From: Arsukibacterium sp.
GTDB lineage: Bacteria; Pseudomonadota; Gammaproteobacteria; Enterobacterales; Alteromonadaceae
Direction: 5' to 3'
DNA: 64,000 bases
Assembly (NCBI RefSeq): GCF_018402695.1
Contig: NZ_JAGYIM010000024.1
Location: 372,001 to 436,000, forward strand
Below the pieces are notes generated by a model that had not been told where the DNA came from, did not search any database, and saw nothing but the letters and a program-made list of their open reading frames with translations. Position 1 is the stretch's first letter. Each line of letters begins with the position of its first letter. Both the position numbers and the translations under genes were made by a program. This document shows positions 45,776 through 54,834 of the stretch, in pieces.

Positions 45776-47002
45776 CTAATCATCATTCAGTGCATTATTA
45801 ATCATGGTTTGGGTTACCTGAGTGGGTGACACAGCGTTGGAGTGTGGCCGCTGGCTGGTCGGGCGCTGGAAGCAATAATGATAAAACGCCATTAACGCAA
45901 CAATAGCGGGTAGCAGGCCTATAAAGTAAAAAAATACCGCACTGCCAAACTTATCCAGTAATAATCCGGACAGTACCAGGCCACCAATAGCACCTAAACC
46001 GTTGGCACGGATTAGCACGCTGCTGGCTGCCACCATTTGTCGTTTTGCCAAATGGTCATTGGTATGGGCAATCGCCATCGAGTACAGTGGCAGGAACAGT
46101 GCGCCGAACAGATAGCAGGCCAGATAAAGCTGCCAGCCACTGGCCGCGGTCAGCTGGGCCAGCCATATCGCCAGGGTGCTGGCGCCAAAACCACACACCG
46201 TCATAATCAGTTTGCGGTCGAAGCGATCAGATAATTTACCCAGTTGAAACTGCATACAGAGGCAACCGAAAATAAATATCGCCATCAGGCTGGCAATATG
46301 CAGCAGTGATAACCCCAGGCGGGAAAAATAAACGGGGCCAAAACCAAACATCGAGGCATAACCAAACTGCAGAATAAAACAGCCCAGTACGCCCAGCGGC
46401 ACCATCTTCAGTAACTGATTTACCGGCATCTTTTCGGCTTGCTGAAATGTCGGCGCCGGGGTTTTAGTTATAAGCAGCGGAATGACAGCCGCACTGATTA
46501 GCACCGATACCAGGGTAAACTGGATAAAATCCCGCGGGTCGCCCACGGTAATTAAAAACTGGCCCAGACCAATACCACCAAATAACATTGAGACATACAC
46601 TGACAGCAGGGTACCGCGGTTTTGATTATCAGCTTTGTCGTTGACCCAGCTTTCAGCAATCACAAAAATGGCGGAAAAACAAAAACCTGACAACAGCCTC
46701 AGCACAAACCAGGCATAGGTATTGACCCAGATTGCATGCAGCAGGATACTGATAGAGGCCATTGCTGCCAATGCGGCAAAGGCCCGGATATGGCCCACCC
46801 GCATAATCATTTTCGGCGCCCGGATAGAGCCCAGTAAAAAACCAATAAAATAACCAGCGAGTATCAGGCCGATACTGACACTGGCAAAGCCTTCCAGTTC
46901 AGCCCGTAAAGACAGCAGGGTATTTTGCAGTCCGGTCGTCATACCAACCATGGCAACCCCGAGGAATAACGGCCAGCTTGAATGAAAAATGGATTTCAAC
47001 AT
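45776..47002 (-). CDS. MFS transporter (YcaD-like)
   Basis: A 408-residue major facilitator protein with 12 predicted helices. The start FHSSWPLFLGVAMVGMTTGLQNTLL, GYFIGFLLGSIRAPKMI and ESWVNDKADNQNRGTLLSVY match the YcaD-like group of putative transporters. Substrate unknown. It is divergent from the amidoligase gene (123-bp gap) and could export that pathway's product, although this is speculation from position only. Confidence 0.88.
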   Translation of the reverse strand: MLKSIFHSSWPLFLGVAMVGMTTGLQNTLLSLRAELEGFASVSIGLILAGYFIGFLLGSIRAPKMIMRVGHIRAFAALAAMASISILLHAIWVNTYAWFVLRLLSGFCFSAIFVIAESWVNDKADNQNRGTLLSVYVSMLFGGIGLGQFLITVGDPRDFIQFTLVSVLISAAVIPLLITKTPAPTFQQAEKMPVNQLLKMVPLGVLGCFILQFGYASMFGFGPVYFSRLGLSLLHIASLMAIFIFGCLCMQFQLGKLSDRFDRKLIMTVCGFGASTLAIWLAQLTAASGWQLYLACYLFGALFLPLYSMAIAHTNDHLAKRQMVAASSVLIRANGLGAIGGLVLSGLLLDKFGSAVFFYFIGLLPAIVALMAFYHYCFQRPTSQRPHSNAVSPTQVTQTMINNALNDD

Positions 47003-47125
47003 AACCCCTTTCTGAGAAAGTACGCCGCAAGTTTACCCTAAACCAGCCATTATTGCTGCAACAAGTGCACCATTTGACATGGCCGGGTTGCTCCCTTAGG
47101 CTGAGGTTAAATTGTTGAGTCTGAG

Positions 47126-48124
47126 GTGTATTTGTCCAGTCGGCCACAGTTACAAGCGTTACCCTGGCAAAGCAGTTATGCTAATAAACCACGACGTTTT
47201 GGCATTGAAATAGAATTCAGTGGTCTGGAGCTGTCTGATGTCGCTCAGCTAGTTGCAAAGCAGCTAAAGCTAAAGGTACAAGCAGATGGCCGCTATCGCT
47301 ACAAACTGACTGGTGATAAGGCCGGCGACTGGCTGGTAGAGCTGGATTTTCAGCGTTTGACCAAAATGGGCGAGCAACAGTTTGACTCAGACTCGTTAAC
47401 CGATAATTTGCAGGAGTCGCTGGAAACCATGCTGGCGGCGGTAGCCAAGAAAGTGGTGCCCCTTGAGCTCGTTACGCCCCCTTTAGCTTTTGCACGACTG
47501 AACGAAGTTGCCGACCTGATAACCCTGCTGCATAAACAAGGGGCAAAAGGTTCGTCTGAGTCACTCCACTATGCGTTTGGGTTACAGCTTAATCCGGAAA
47601 TTCCATCAGCTGACGTCGCGGTTTTATTAAACATCATTCAGGCATTTATTTGTTTACAGGACTGGCTACGTCATCGTGAGCAAATTGATGTGGTCCGCAG
47701 TCTGACCTCGTTTATTGAACCCTATCCAAAGGCGTATCAGCGAAAAATTACTGACAAACATTATCAGCCGGAACTTAATGCGCTGATAGACGATTATCTT
47801 CAATTTAATCCTACCCGCAACCGGGCACTGGATTGCCTGCCATTATTTTTGCATTTAGATAAACAAAGGGTCAGAGCGGTAACGGCTGACAAATTAATTA
47901 AAGCCAGGCCGACATTTCATTACCGGCTGCCCAGCTGTGAAATTCATCGGCAGGACTGGAATTTGCAACATGCCTGGGATGGCTGGGCAGAGGTAGAGCT
48001 ACTGGCTGCGGATCATCAGCGTCTGACCGATTGCATGACAGCATACCAGCAGCATCTGGCAAAACTGAATAGTACCACGACATCCTGGATAACTCGGGTC
48101 GAGCAAACATGGTTAAGCCGGTAA
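47126..48124 (+). CDS. Amidoligase family enzyme (COOH-NH2 ligase)
   Basis: A 332-residue protein of the amidoligase_2 type, a glutamine-synthetase-like fold that joins a carboxylate and an amine using ATP. Metal/ATP-site acidic residues are in RRFGIEIEFSGLEL and DWLVELDFQR; the second cluster is VVPLELVTPPL, and SLHYAFGLQLNPE carries the family's histidine/asparagine region. It overlaps a class I glutamine amidotransferase gene, a partnership known for this superfamily in predicted peptide or metabolite modification systems. GTG start proposed; the ribosome site is weak. Substrates unknown. Confidence 0.82.
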   Translation: MYLSSRPQLQALPWQSSYANKPRRFGIEIEFSGLELSDVAQLVAKQLKLKVQADGRYRYKLTGDKAGDWLVELDFQRLTKMGEQQFDSDSLTDNLQESLETMLAAVAKKVVPLELVTPPLAFARLNEVADLITLLHKQGAKGSSESLHYAFGLQLNPEIPSADVAVLLNIIQAFICLQDWLRHREQIDVVRSLTSFIEPYPKAYQRKITDKHYQPELNALIDDYLQFNPTRNRALDCLPLFLHLDKQRVRAVTADKLIKARPTFHYRLPSCEIHRQDWNLQHAWDGWAEVELLAADHQRLTDCMTAYQQHLAKLNSTTTSWITRVEQTWLSR

Positions 48125-48792
48125 TAGCGATAACCGGACCCGAACGGGGTGCATTCGGGCCCCGGTTGCTGGTAGCGCTAGCCGTGCGTTGGTATGGTGC
48201 TGCACCCTTACAATTAAGACCATCAAGCGACCTGGCAACCGCGCATTTTGATGGTGTGGTGATAACCGGGGGGCATGATGTCGACCCGGTGCTGTATGCG
48301 GCAACGTCGGAGGTGCATCCGAACTATGATCCGGCGCGAGACAAACTGGAAATGGCGGTTATCAAGCGGGCTGACACCGCGCACATTCCATTGCTGGGTA
48401 TTTGTCGCGGTGCCCAACTGCTGAACGTCAGCCGGGGTGGCAGTTTGTTTCAGCAATTAACAGAGCAGCGCCGGCGTACATCACAGCGCTGGACAATACT
48501 GCCTTTGAAAACCTTGTGTCTGACCAGGCAGAATTCAGCTTTAAAACAAATTTTCCAGTGTGACACAGCACGGATTAATAGTTTACATAATCAGGCAATA
48601 AATCAGCTGGGTGACAACTTGCAGATTGTCGGCCGTGATTTGGACAATATCGTCCAGGCGGTGGCAGATCCGGACCGGGATTTTGTGCTGGGAGTGCAAT
48701 GGCATCCGGAGTTTTTAATTTTTATCCGGCGTCAGCGTCATCTATTTAAAGCGGTGGTAGAGCAGGCACGTGCCCGACTGGCGCAGAGCTGA
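48109..48792 (+). CDS. Class I glutamine amidotransferase-like protein (peptidase C26)
   Basis: A 227-residue protein resembling gamma-glutamyl-GABA hydrolase: VVITGGHDVDPVLY, the nucleophile Cys in LLGICRGAQLLNVSRGG, SLHNQAINQLG and the His/Glu dyad VQWHPEF. It may hydrolyse a gamma-glutamyl bond or supply ammonia to the amidoligase. The 16-bp overlap with the amidoligase gene indicates coupled translation and shared function. It is convergent with the rhombosortase gene. Confidence 0.87.
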   Translation: MVKPVIAITGPERGAFGPRLLVALAVRWYGAAPLQLRPSSDLATAHFDGVVITGGHDVDPVLYAATSEVHPNYDPARDKLEMAVIKRADTAHIPLLGICRGAQLLNVSRGGSLFQQLTEQRRRTSQRWTILPLKTLCLTRQNSALKQIFQCDTARINSLHNQAINQLGDNLQIVGRDLDNIVQAVADPDRDFVLGVQWHPEFLIFIRRQRHLFKAVVEQARARLAQS

Positions 48793-48797
48793 TGCTC

Positions 48798-49397
48798 TTA
48801 GTTGCGGCTGTTGCCTGCAAACCGGTTTTTTACTATTAACAGACCAAATAGCAGCACTCCACTGATCACCCCGTACAAATGAGCCTCTATGGCCACGGTT
48901 GCGCTGATTAGTTGGCCCAGTTCAGCGTCGGGCCCCTGGTACTGCTCGTAGCCAATTTTGGCCAGAATGCCCAGTGTCAGCAACACCCCCCCTGTTTTGC
49001 CGGTTTTTATATCCAGTAGCGCCCCGAAAAACAGTAAAGCATGTAGTACCCCGGATAACCCGACGTAACGCTGTATATCAGGTTGCAGCCAGTACATCAG
49101 GCTGCTGATCACTACCGCGCTGAACAGCAACTGCCAAATCAACGCTAATTGCCGCTGATAGCTGGCATGCAGCAACATTATAACCAGTAAGCCGCCGCCA
49201 TTTAACAGCAAATGATAGAAGTTGGAATGCAGCAAATGGCCGGTGACTAAACGCCAGAGCTCACCGTCTGCCAGCGCTGACCTTTGAAAAGCAAAAAGTT
49301 GCTGCACGGCTGCTGGCAACATAAACATCAGTACTGCCAGCAGCAGCAAGCAGCAAAAAGGGACGTAGCTGCGGTTAGAAACAAATAAAGTCGGCAT
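48798..49397 (-). CDS. rrtA: Rhombosortase
   Basis: A 199-residue rhomboid-family intramembrane serine protease with about six helices. Catalytic Ser in VGLSGVLHALLFFG and His in AIEAHLYGVISG; ELWRLVTGHLLHSNFYHLLLN is the conserved early segment. Rhombosortases process GlyGly-CTERM surface proteins in gammaproteobacteria. No protein in this window has a GlyGly-CTERM tail, so its substrates are encoded elsewhere. Confidence 0.88.
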   Translation of the reverse strand: MPTLFVSNRSYVPFCCLLLLAVLMFMLPAAVQQLFAFQRSALADGELWRLVTGHLLHSNFYHLLLNGGGLLVIMLLHASYQRQLALIWQLLFSAVVISSLMYWLQPDIQRYVGLSGVLHALLFFGALLDIKTGKTGGVLLTLGILAKIGYEQYQGPDAELGQLISATVAIEAHLYGVISGVLLFGLLIVKNRFAGNSRN

Positions 49398-49581
49398 AAC
49401 GGCCCGGTTAGGATCCTGGATCGGATCTGCAAAACAGCAGTTAAAAGTAGCGCTATCCCAAACTAATTTGCTGGCGATATCAAGCAGTATTTCATTTAAC
49501 CATCAGATATGCCGCCAATCTCGCTTGATCTGCTAGCCTCTTCTGGTTAGGGTGTAATGCTGCGCATAGAGAGAGCAAGAT

Positions 49582-51348
49582 ATGAAGCTGTTTTATCTGT
49601 TTTTAATCAACGTTAGTGTCCTGCTGAGCAGTCAGACGGCTATTGCCAGCATGCTGCTGCAACAGAGCGTGCCGCAGCAGGAAGTCCGTGAGCCGGAAGC
49701 AACTACAGGTTTAACTGAGCAGCAACTGGTTCGCAGCAAACACGCCATGGTTGCTGCAGCGCACCCGCTGGCAGTTGCAGCAGGGCAGCGCATTCTGGCC
49801 AAGGGCGGCAGTGCAGTTGATGCGGCTATCGCCACCCAACTTATGCTGGGCCTGGTAGAACCGCAAAGTTCAGGCATAGGGGGCGGTGCCTTTATCTTAC
49901 ACTGGCATAAAGCAAGCCAGCGTTTAACCAGTTTTGATGGCCGTGAACAGGCACCGGCAACAGCCGGCGCTGACTTGTTTAGTCATAATGGTAAGCCGCT
50001 TGACTGGCGGGCCGCTTATGTGGGTGGCAAGTCGGTTGGCGTGCCAGGGGTCCTGAAAGCTTTGGCCATGGCGCATCAGCAATATGGCCGCTTGCCGTGG
50101 CCAGCATTATTTGATGATGCTATCACGGCTGCCGAACAAGGTTTTACAGTCACACCGCGAATGGCAAAGCATCTGGCAATGGGCTGGAATCAGGGGGTTA
50201 AAACCCTGGCACCGGCAAAAGATTATTTTTATCCCGATGGCCAGGCGTTAGCCGCAGGCAAGACCATCACTAATCCGGAGTACGGCAAATTACTCAGAGC
50301 GATAGCTAAAGACGGTGTTGTCGCTTTCTATCAGGGCGAGAACGCCGAAGCATTGGTAAAAACCGTGCGCAGCGCGGCAACTAATCCCGGAGCAATATCG
50401 CTGGAGGACCTGCGCAACTATCAGGCGGTTGAGCGGGAGGTTTTGTGTCAACCTTACCGGCAGTATCAGGTATGTGGCATGGCACCGCCGAGCTCAGGCG
50501 GCATAGCGGTGTTACAGATACTGGGGATATTGTCAGGATTTGACCTGGCGAAACTGCAGCCTGGTTCGGTAGAGGCGGTGCATCTGATCAGTCAGGCTGC
50601 CCGGCTGGCTTTTGCCGACAGAGAGCGTTTCCTGGCGGATGCTGATTTTAGCCCGGTCCCGGTTGCGGGCCTGCTGGACCCGGCCTACCTGGCAAGTCGG
50701 GCAAAGCTAATTAATCCGGCTCGTAACCTGGCAGCGGTTGCTGCCGGACAGCCCGATGGCACTGAGCCGCTGGCTGACGCCGCAGCAATAGAGTTTGAAA
50801 ATACCAGTCATCTGTCAGTGGTCGATCAATACGGTAATGGGGTAAGCATGACGACCAGTATCGAAAATGTCTTTGGCTCCGGCCTGATGGTCAATGGCTA
50901 TTTGCTGAATAACCAGTTAACTGATTTCAGTCTTCGCGCAGAAGTGAACGGAAAACTGGTCGCCAACCGGGTAGAAGGGGGCAAGCGGCCCCGCAGTTCA
51001 ATGGCACCCATGATGGTATTTGACCAGGATAATAACCTGACGCTACTGACCGGCTCACCGGGCGGCAGCAGGATTATTAATTATGTCGCCCAAAACCTGG
51101 TAGCAGTGCTGGACTGGCAGTTAAATCTGGAGCAGGCGATTAATTTACCACGCTTCACCCATCGTAATGATTATCTGGCGTTGGAGGCCGGTACGCCATT
51201 GGCTGCATTGGCGCCAGAGCTCGAAGCCATGGGCTATCAGGTGCGGCTGCAGGATCTGAATTCCGGCATTCATGCTGTTGCAATAACCGCTGAGGGACTG
51301 GAAGGTGTTGCTGATCCGCGGCGTGAAGGCACCGCTGCCGGTCATTAA
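49582..51348 (+). CDS. ggt: Gamma-glutamyltranspeptidase
   Basis: A 588-residue periplasmic enzyme that hydrolyses or transfers the gamma-glutamyl group of glutathione. A signal peptide (residues 1-22) is present. The precursor cleaves itself before Thr408 in FENTSHLSVVD, making that Thr the N-terminal nucleophile; VEPQSSGIGGGAFIL, KRPRSSMAPMMV and LTGSPGGSRI complete the active site. Essential residues are all intact. AGAGAG precedes the ATG. It could work with the neighbouring amidotransferase-like protein in gamma-glutamyl metabolism, by inference only. Confidence 0.95.
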   Translation: MKLFYLFLINVSVLLSSQTAIASMLLQQSVPQQEVREPEATTGLTEQQLVRSKHAMVAAAHPLAVAAGQRILAKGGSAVDAAIATQLMLGLVEPQSSGIGGGAFILHWHKASQRLTSFDGREQAPATAGADLFSHNGKPLDWRAAYVGGKSVGVPGVLKALAMAHQQYGRLPWPALFDDAITAAEQGFTVTPRMAKHLAMGWNQGVKTLAPAKDYFYPDGQALAAGKTITNPEYGKLLRAIAKDGVVAFYQGENAEALVKTVRSAATNPGAISLEDLRNYQAVEREVLCQPYRQYQVCGMAPPSSGGIAVLQILGILSGFDLAKLQPGSVEAVHLISQAARLAFADRERFLADADFSPVPVAGLLDPAYLASRAKLINPARNLAAVAAGQPDGTEPLADAAAIEFENTSHLSVVDQYGNGVSMTTSIENVFGSGLMVNGYLLNNQLTDFSLRAEVNGKLVANRVEGGKRPRSSMAPMMVFDQDNNLTLLTGSPGGSRIINYVAQNLVAVLDWQLNLEQAINLPRFTHRNDYLALEAGTPLAALAPELEAMGYQVRLQDLNSGIHAVAITAEGLEGVADPRREGTAAGH

Positions 51349-51380
51349 TTCGTAAATAACCGATAAATAAGAGACAAAGA

Positions 51381-52124
51381 ATGACAGTGAATGTTAGCCA
51401 AAGTCCGGCGGGTGTGATGACCCTGAGCCTGGAGCGGCCGGATAAGAAAAATGCGCTGAGTCTGGTCATGTATCAGCAGCTGACCGAGGCGTTGCAGCAT
51501 GCAGAGCGGGACCCGGCAGTGAAAGTAGTTGTTTTGCAAGGTTCCGACAGCTGTTTTTCCAGTGGTAATGACTTACAGGATTTTCTAACGGCGGGCGAAC
51601 TGAATGCTCATCACCCGACGGTCGCATTTTTATATCAGCTTAATGCGTTTACCAAGCCTGTCATCGCCGCCGTCGCCGGTTTGGCTATTGGCATCGGTAC
51701 CACCGCCTTGCTGCATTGCGATTTAGTGTATGCGGCACCTGGTTGTCGGTTTCAAATGCCATTCAGTCAGTTGGGGTTGTGTCCCGAGGCCGCATCCAGT
51801 TTATTGCTGCCACAGTTGGTAGGTTATCAGCGTGCAGCCCAGTACTTGCTGTTGGGAGAGGCGTTTGATACCGACAAGGCCGAGGCGATGGGCCTGGTTA
51901 ATCAGCAGGTAGCCAGTGATAAGTTGCTTGATTTTGCGGCAGAAAAAGCTCTCGCGCTGGCGAAACTGCCAGCAGAAGCAGTGCAGCACAGTAAGGCTTT
52001 ACTGCGCGGTAAAATAAAGCGCAAAGCTGATAAAGTGATTGCGACTGAACTTGAGGTGTTTGGCGAACTGTTAAAAAGTGACGCTTGTCAGCAACAACTT
52101 CAAACCTTTTTCACTAAAAAATAA
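51381..52124 (+). CDS. Enoyl-CoA hydratase/isomerase family protein
   Basis: A 247-residue crotonase-fold protein: LERPDKKNALSLVMYQQLTE, CFSSGNDLQDFL and AAVAGLAIGIGTTALLHCDLVYA form the oxyanion hole. The first hydratase glutamate is replaced (GIGTTALL) while PFSQLGLCPEAASSLL retains an acidic residue, the pattern of enoyl-CoA delta-isomerases, not hydratases. It starts 32 bp after ggt. Likely a fatty-acid oxidation isomerase; substrate unknown. Confidence 0.82.
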   Translation: MTVNVSQSPAGVMTLSLERPDKKNALSLVMYQQLTEALQHAERDPAVKVVVLQGSDSCFSSGNDLQDFLTAGELNAHHPTVAFLYQLNAFTKPVIAAVAGLAIGIGTTALLHCDLVYAAPGCRFQMPFSQLGLCPEAASSLLLPQLVGYQRAAQYLLLGEAFDTDKAEAMGLVNQQVASDKLLDFAAEKALALAKLPAEAVQHSKALLRGKIKRKADKVIATELEVFGELLKSDACQQQLQTFFTKK

Positions 52125-52130
52125 AGGTTG

Positions 52131-52148
52131 CTGTTCAACTTTGAACAG
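52131..52148. terminator. Short hairpin between convergent genes
   Basis: CTGTTCA and TGAACAG (allowing a T in the loop) form a small stem in the 35-bp gap between the isomerase and lipoprotein genes. Weak: no T tract follows. Confidence 0.35.
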
Positions 52149-52159
52149 TGACTGGCCCG

Positions 52160-52606
52160 TCAGTAGCTGGCAGTACTGCTAAATGGATCGGCTTTTACTG
52201 CTGTGACCAGCCAGCTACCACTTTGTTTCACCATAGTGACGGTGCGCAAATTATCAACCTGTTTGCCGTCATGCTCACCGCTGAAAACCAGGGTAACGTT
52301 GGCATCATCATCATACTGCTGGCGCAGGTTCTGACCGCTGCGATTAACTTCAATTGTCACGGTGTCATAAGACATATTCATTAAGGTTCTGGCCACCTGA
52401 CGCGGTGTCACGTAAGCATCAAGCAGGGCGGCAAACTCTTCCGTGCTGAGGCTTTTGGCTTTTTCCAAATCTTTTTCGTTATACAGGGCATGAAAAAACT
52501 CGGTAGCAATGTGCTCAGGTGTGCCCCAGTGGGCGTTACTTTTGGGCTTTTCTCCACAAGCGCCAAGCAAAAACAGGCTTATTATTAACGACCCTAGCAG
52601 TTTCAT
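52160..52606 (-). CDS. Lipoprotein with DUF4878-like domain
   Basis: A 148-residue lipoprotein. The signal peptide ends in the lipobox LLGAC, with acylated Cys17, followed by GEK. The mature part (HIATEFFHALYNEKDLEKAK through VTMVKQSGSWLVTAVKAD) matches the small NTF2-like fold seen in DUF4878 lipoproteins. With Gly after the cysteine it is probably sorted to the outer membrane. Function unknown. Confidence 0.8.
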   Translation of the reverse strand: MKLLGSLIISLFLLGACGEKPKSNAHWGTPEHIATEFFHALYNEKDLEKAKSLSTEEFAALLDAYVTPRQVARTLMNMSYDTVTIEVNRSGQNLRQQYDDDANVTLVFSGEHDGKQVDNLRTVTMVKQSGSWLVTAVKADPFSSTASY

Positions 52607-52670
52607 CAGCAGCCACCTTTTGTTAGCAGTTAAGCCAGCAGTGTGGAATTTTTTTTAACCCCTGTAAAGT

Positions 52671-52693
52671 AAAAAGGCCGCAAATTGCGGCCT
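52671..52693 (-). terminator. Rho-independent terminator of cysK
   Basis: On the minus strand AGGCCGC, AATTT, GCGGCCT is followed by TTTTTA. It lies 21 bp after the cysK stop. Confidence 0.85.
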
Positions 52694-52713
52694 AAACGAT
52701 GGTATCAGCGAAC

Positions 52714-53688
52714 TTAGGGTTGCAGTTCCTGCTCGGTAAAAATGTTAGCAAACAACGGGCTGGATAAGTAACGCTCTGCGGCACTGGCCAGAATAACCAC
52801 AATATTTTTACCGGCATTCTCTGGCTTGGCGGCCTGGCGTTGCGCGGCAACTAAAGCGGCACCTGACGAAATACCGGCCAGAATACCTTCTTCGCGCATT
52901 AAGCGGTGGGTGGCGGCGATGGCATCGTCGCTGCTGACAGTTTCGACTTCATCAATCAGATCTAAATCCAGGTTGCCCGGAATAAAGCCAGCACCAATAC
53001 CCTGAATTTTATGCGGTCCGGGCTTTAGTTCTTCGCCAGCTTTGGCCTGGCTTATCACCGGCGACTCGACCGGTTCGACGGCAACGCTGTGCAACGGCAG
53101 GTTTTTAACCTGCTTTAAATAACGGCTAACCCCGGTAATGGTGCCCCCGGTGCCAACGCCAGCGATAAAAATATCTACTTTACCGTCTAAGTCGTTAAAA
53201 ATTTCCGGGCCGGTGGTATCGACGTGAATTTGCGGGTTGGCCGGGTTTTCGAACTGCTGCAACAATACATAGCGGTTCGGATCAGACGCCAGAATCTCGT
53301 GGGCTTTTTCAATGGCGCCTTTCATACCTTTCGGACCTTCAGTCAGCACTAAGTTGGCGCCCAGGGCTTTTAACAGCTTGCGCCGCTCCAGGCTCATGGT
53401 AGCGGGCATGGTCAGGGTTAATTTGTAACCGCGGCTGGCTGCAACAAATGCCAGGGCAATCCCGGTATTACCTGAGGTGGGCTCGATAATTTCTTTATCG
53501 CTGGTCAGCACGCCGCGTTTTTCGGCATCCCAAATCAGGGCTGCCCCTAAGCGGCATTTCACACTAAAGCTGGGATTACGCGATTCAATTTTGGCGTATA
53601 CATTGGCGCCGCCTGGTACGGTCCGGTTTAATTTGACCAGAGGGGTGCGGCCGATAGACAATGAGTGGTCTGCAAATACGTTTGCCAT
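52714..53688 (-). CDS. cysK: Cysteine synthase A (O-acetylserine sulfhydrylase)
   Basis: A PLP enzyme (324 residues) making cysteine from O-acetylserine and sulfide. PLP Lys44 in [20 protein letters not shown], the substrate loop [11 protein letters not shown] and the phosphate loop [16 protein letters not shown] are present. SFSVKCR identifies CysK, not CysM. ATG at 53688 has TGGAGC upstream. It is monocistronic with its own terminator. Confidence 0.95.
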   Translation of the reverse strand: MANVFADHSLSIGRTPLVKLNRTVPGGANVYAKIESRNPSFSVKCRLGAALIWDAEKRGVLTSDKEIIEPTSGNTGIALAFVAASRGYKLTLTMPATMSLERRKLLKALGANLVLTEGPKGMKGAIEKAHEILASDPNRYVLLQQFENPANPQIHVDTTGPEIFNDLDGKVDIFIAGVGTGGTITGVSRYLKQVKNLPLHSVAVEPVESPVISQAKAGEELKPGPHKIQGIGAGFIPGNLDLDLIDEVETVSSDDAIAATHRLMREEGILAGISSGAALVAAQRQAAKPENAGKNIVVILASAAERYLSSPLFANIFTEQELQP

Positions 53689-53812
53689 AGTAAGCTCCAA
53701 TTACAAAGAATTTGGTTATAAGAATACGCCAGCCGTATAAAAGGTGAAGTAGCGTTTGGCTATAACTTATATCATTTACTTTAACCTGAACCCAAGACCG
53801 GCGAGGATCCTG

Positions 53813-54658
53813 ATGGCCTTTGAAAGTACTGACAATTATATCGTATCAACCGAACTTGCGCTGGCTGTAAATGCTGCGGTAACTCTTGAGAAACCATTAC
53901 TGATTAAAGGCGAGCCTGGCACAGGCAAAACCCGGCTGGCCGAGGAGCTGGCGAAAAGTCTGGATACCCAACTAATTCAATGGCATATCAAATCTACCAC
54001 TAAGGCGCAGCATGGCCTGTATGAATATGATGCAGTATCCCGCCTGCGTGACAGCCAGTTAGGTAGCGATAAGGTGCAGGATATCAGCAATTATATCCGG
54101 CCCGGTAAGTTATGGCAGGCCTTTACCGCGGCCAAACGCCCGGTGCTGCTGATAGACGAAATTGACAAAGCGGATATTGAGTTTCCCAATGACTTATTGC
54201 ACGAATTGGACCAGATGGCGTTTTACGTACATGAAACCGGCGAGCAGATCCGGGCGACAGACCGGCCTATCGTGATTATTACCTCAAATAATGAAAAAGA
54301 GCTGCCTGACGCCTTTTTACGCCGCTGTTTTTTTCATTACATTCGTTTCCCGGACGCCGATACGCTGCGCGATATTGTTGCCGTGCATTACCCCAATATT
54401 CAGCAGCAACTATTGAGCACGGCTCTGGAGATATTCTTTGAGCTGCGCGAGTTGCCGGGTTTAAAGAAAAAGCCGTCAACTTCAGAGTTGTTAGACTGGC
54501 TCAAGCTGTTGTTGGCCGAAGATATTCCGGCCGAAGTATTAACCGACAAGCAGCAAAAAGGCGGCTTAATGCCGATGTTTGGTGCCTTGCTTAAAAACGA
54601 GCAGGACGTAACACTGGTTGAAAAACTGGCATTTTTGGCCAAGCGGCAAGGGCGCTGA
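53813..54658 (+). CDS. MoxR-family AAA ATPase
   Basis: A 281-residue AAA+ ATPase: Walker A GEPGTGKTRLAEEL, Walker B VLLIDEIDKAD, sensor 1 IITSNNEKELPDAFLRRCFF (with arginine finger region), and a C-terminal lid. Close to the CoxD/MoxR group that acts as a chaperone with VWA proteins to insert cofactors or remodel complexes. ATG at 53813 has GAGGATC upstream; longer frames were rejected. The VWA partner is the next gene, across a structured repeat. Confidence 0.9.
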   Translation: MAFESTDNYIVSTELALAVNAAVTLEKPLLIKGEPGTGKTRLAEELAKSLDTQLIQWHIKSTTKAQHGLYEYDAVSRLRDSQLGSDKVQDISNYIRPGKLWQAFTAAKRPVLLIDEIDKADIEFPNDLLHELDQMAFYVHETGEQIRATDRPIVIITSNNEKELPDAFLRRCFFHYIRFPDADTLRDIVAVHYPNIQQQLLSTALEIFFELRELPGLKKKPSTSELLDWLKLLLAEDIPAEVLTDKQQKGGLMPMFGALLKNEQDVTLVEKLAFLAKRQGR

Positions 54659-54689
54659 GAAGTATGTTCTTTTCAGTAGTAACGACTCT

Positions 54690-54815
54690 GCGATTGAAGT
54701 TAGCGAAGGACCAGAACCTTGTTTCGGTCGGCGCAGAGTGTCTGAGTGAGGGCGCAAGCCCGAGCGAGTTGCTGCGACGAGCCGGGGCAAGTGTTGTGGG
54801 CCGCAGCGATTCGAT
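54690..54815 (+). repeat. Dispersed structured repeat family 1, copy 3
   Basis: The conserved core GCGCAGAGTGTCTGA and GAGTTGCTGCG lies at 54731-54776. The middle stem is CGCAG with CTGCG, again compensated relative to copies 1 and 2; the apex is GGGC-GCAA-GCCC, a tetraloop hairpin. Outer sequence is diverged but CCTTG and CAAG with AAC and GTT can still pair. It fills the gap between the ATPase and VWA genes in sense orientation. Confidence 0.68.
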
Positions 54816-54834
54816 TACACCAGGACCATAGGCA

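Noticed and set aside
49582-51348. ggt as a rhombosortase substrate
   Set aside because: Its C-terminus (REGTAAGH) has no glycine motif, membrane helix and basic tail.
54659-54834. Small genes in the ATPase-VWA gap
   Set aside because: The frames are reverse-strand shadows of the repeat and the neighbouring genes.
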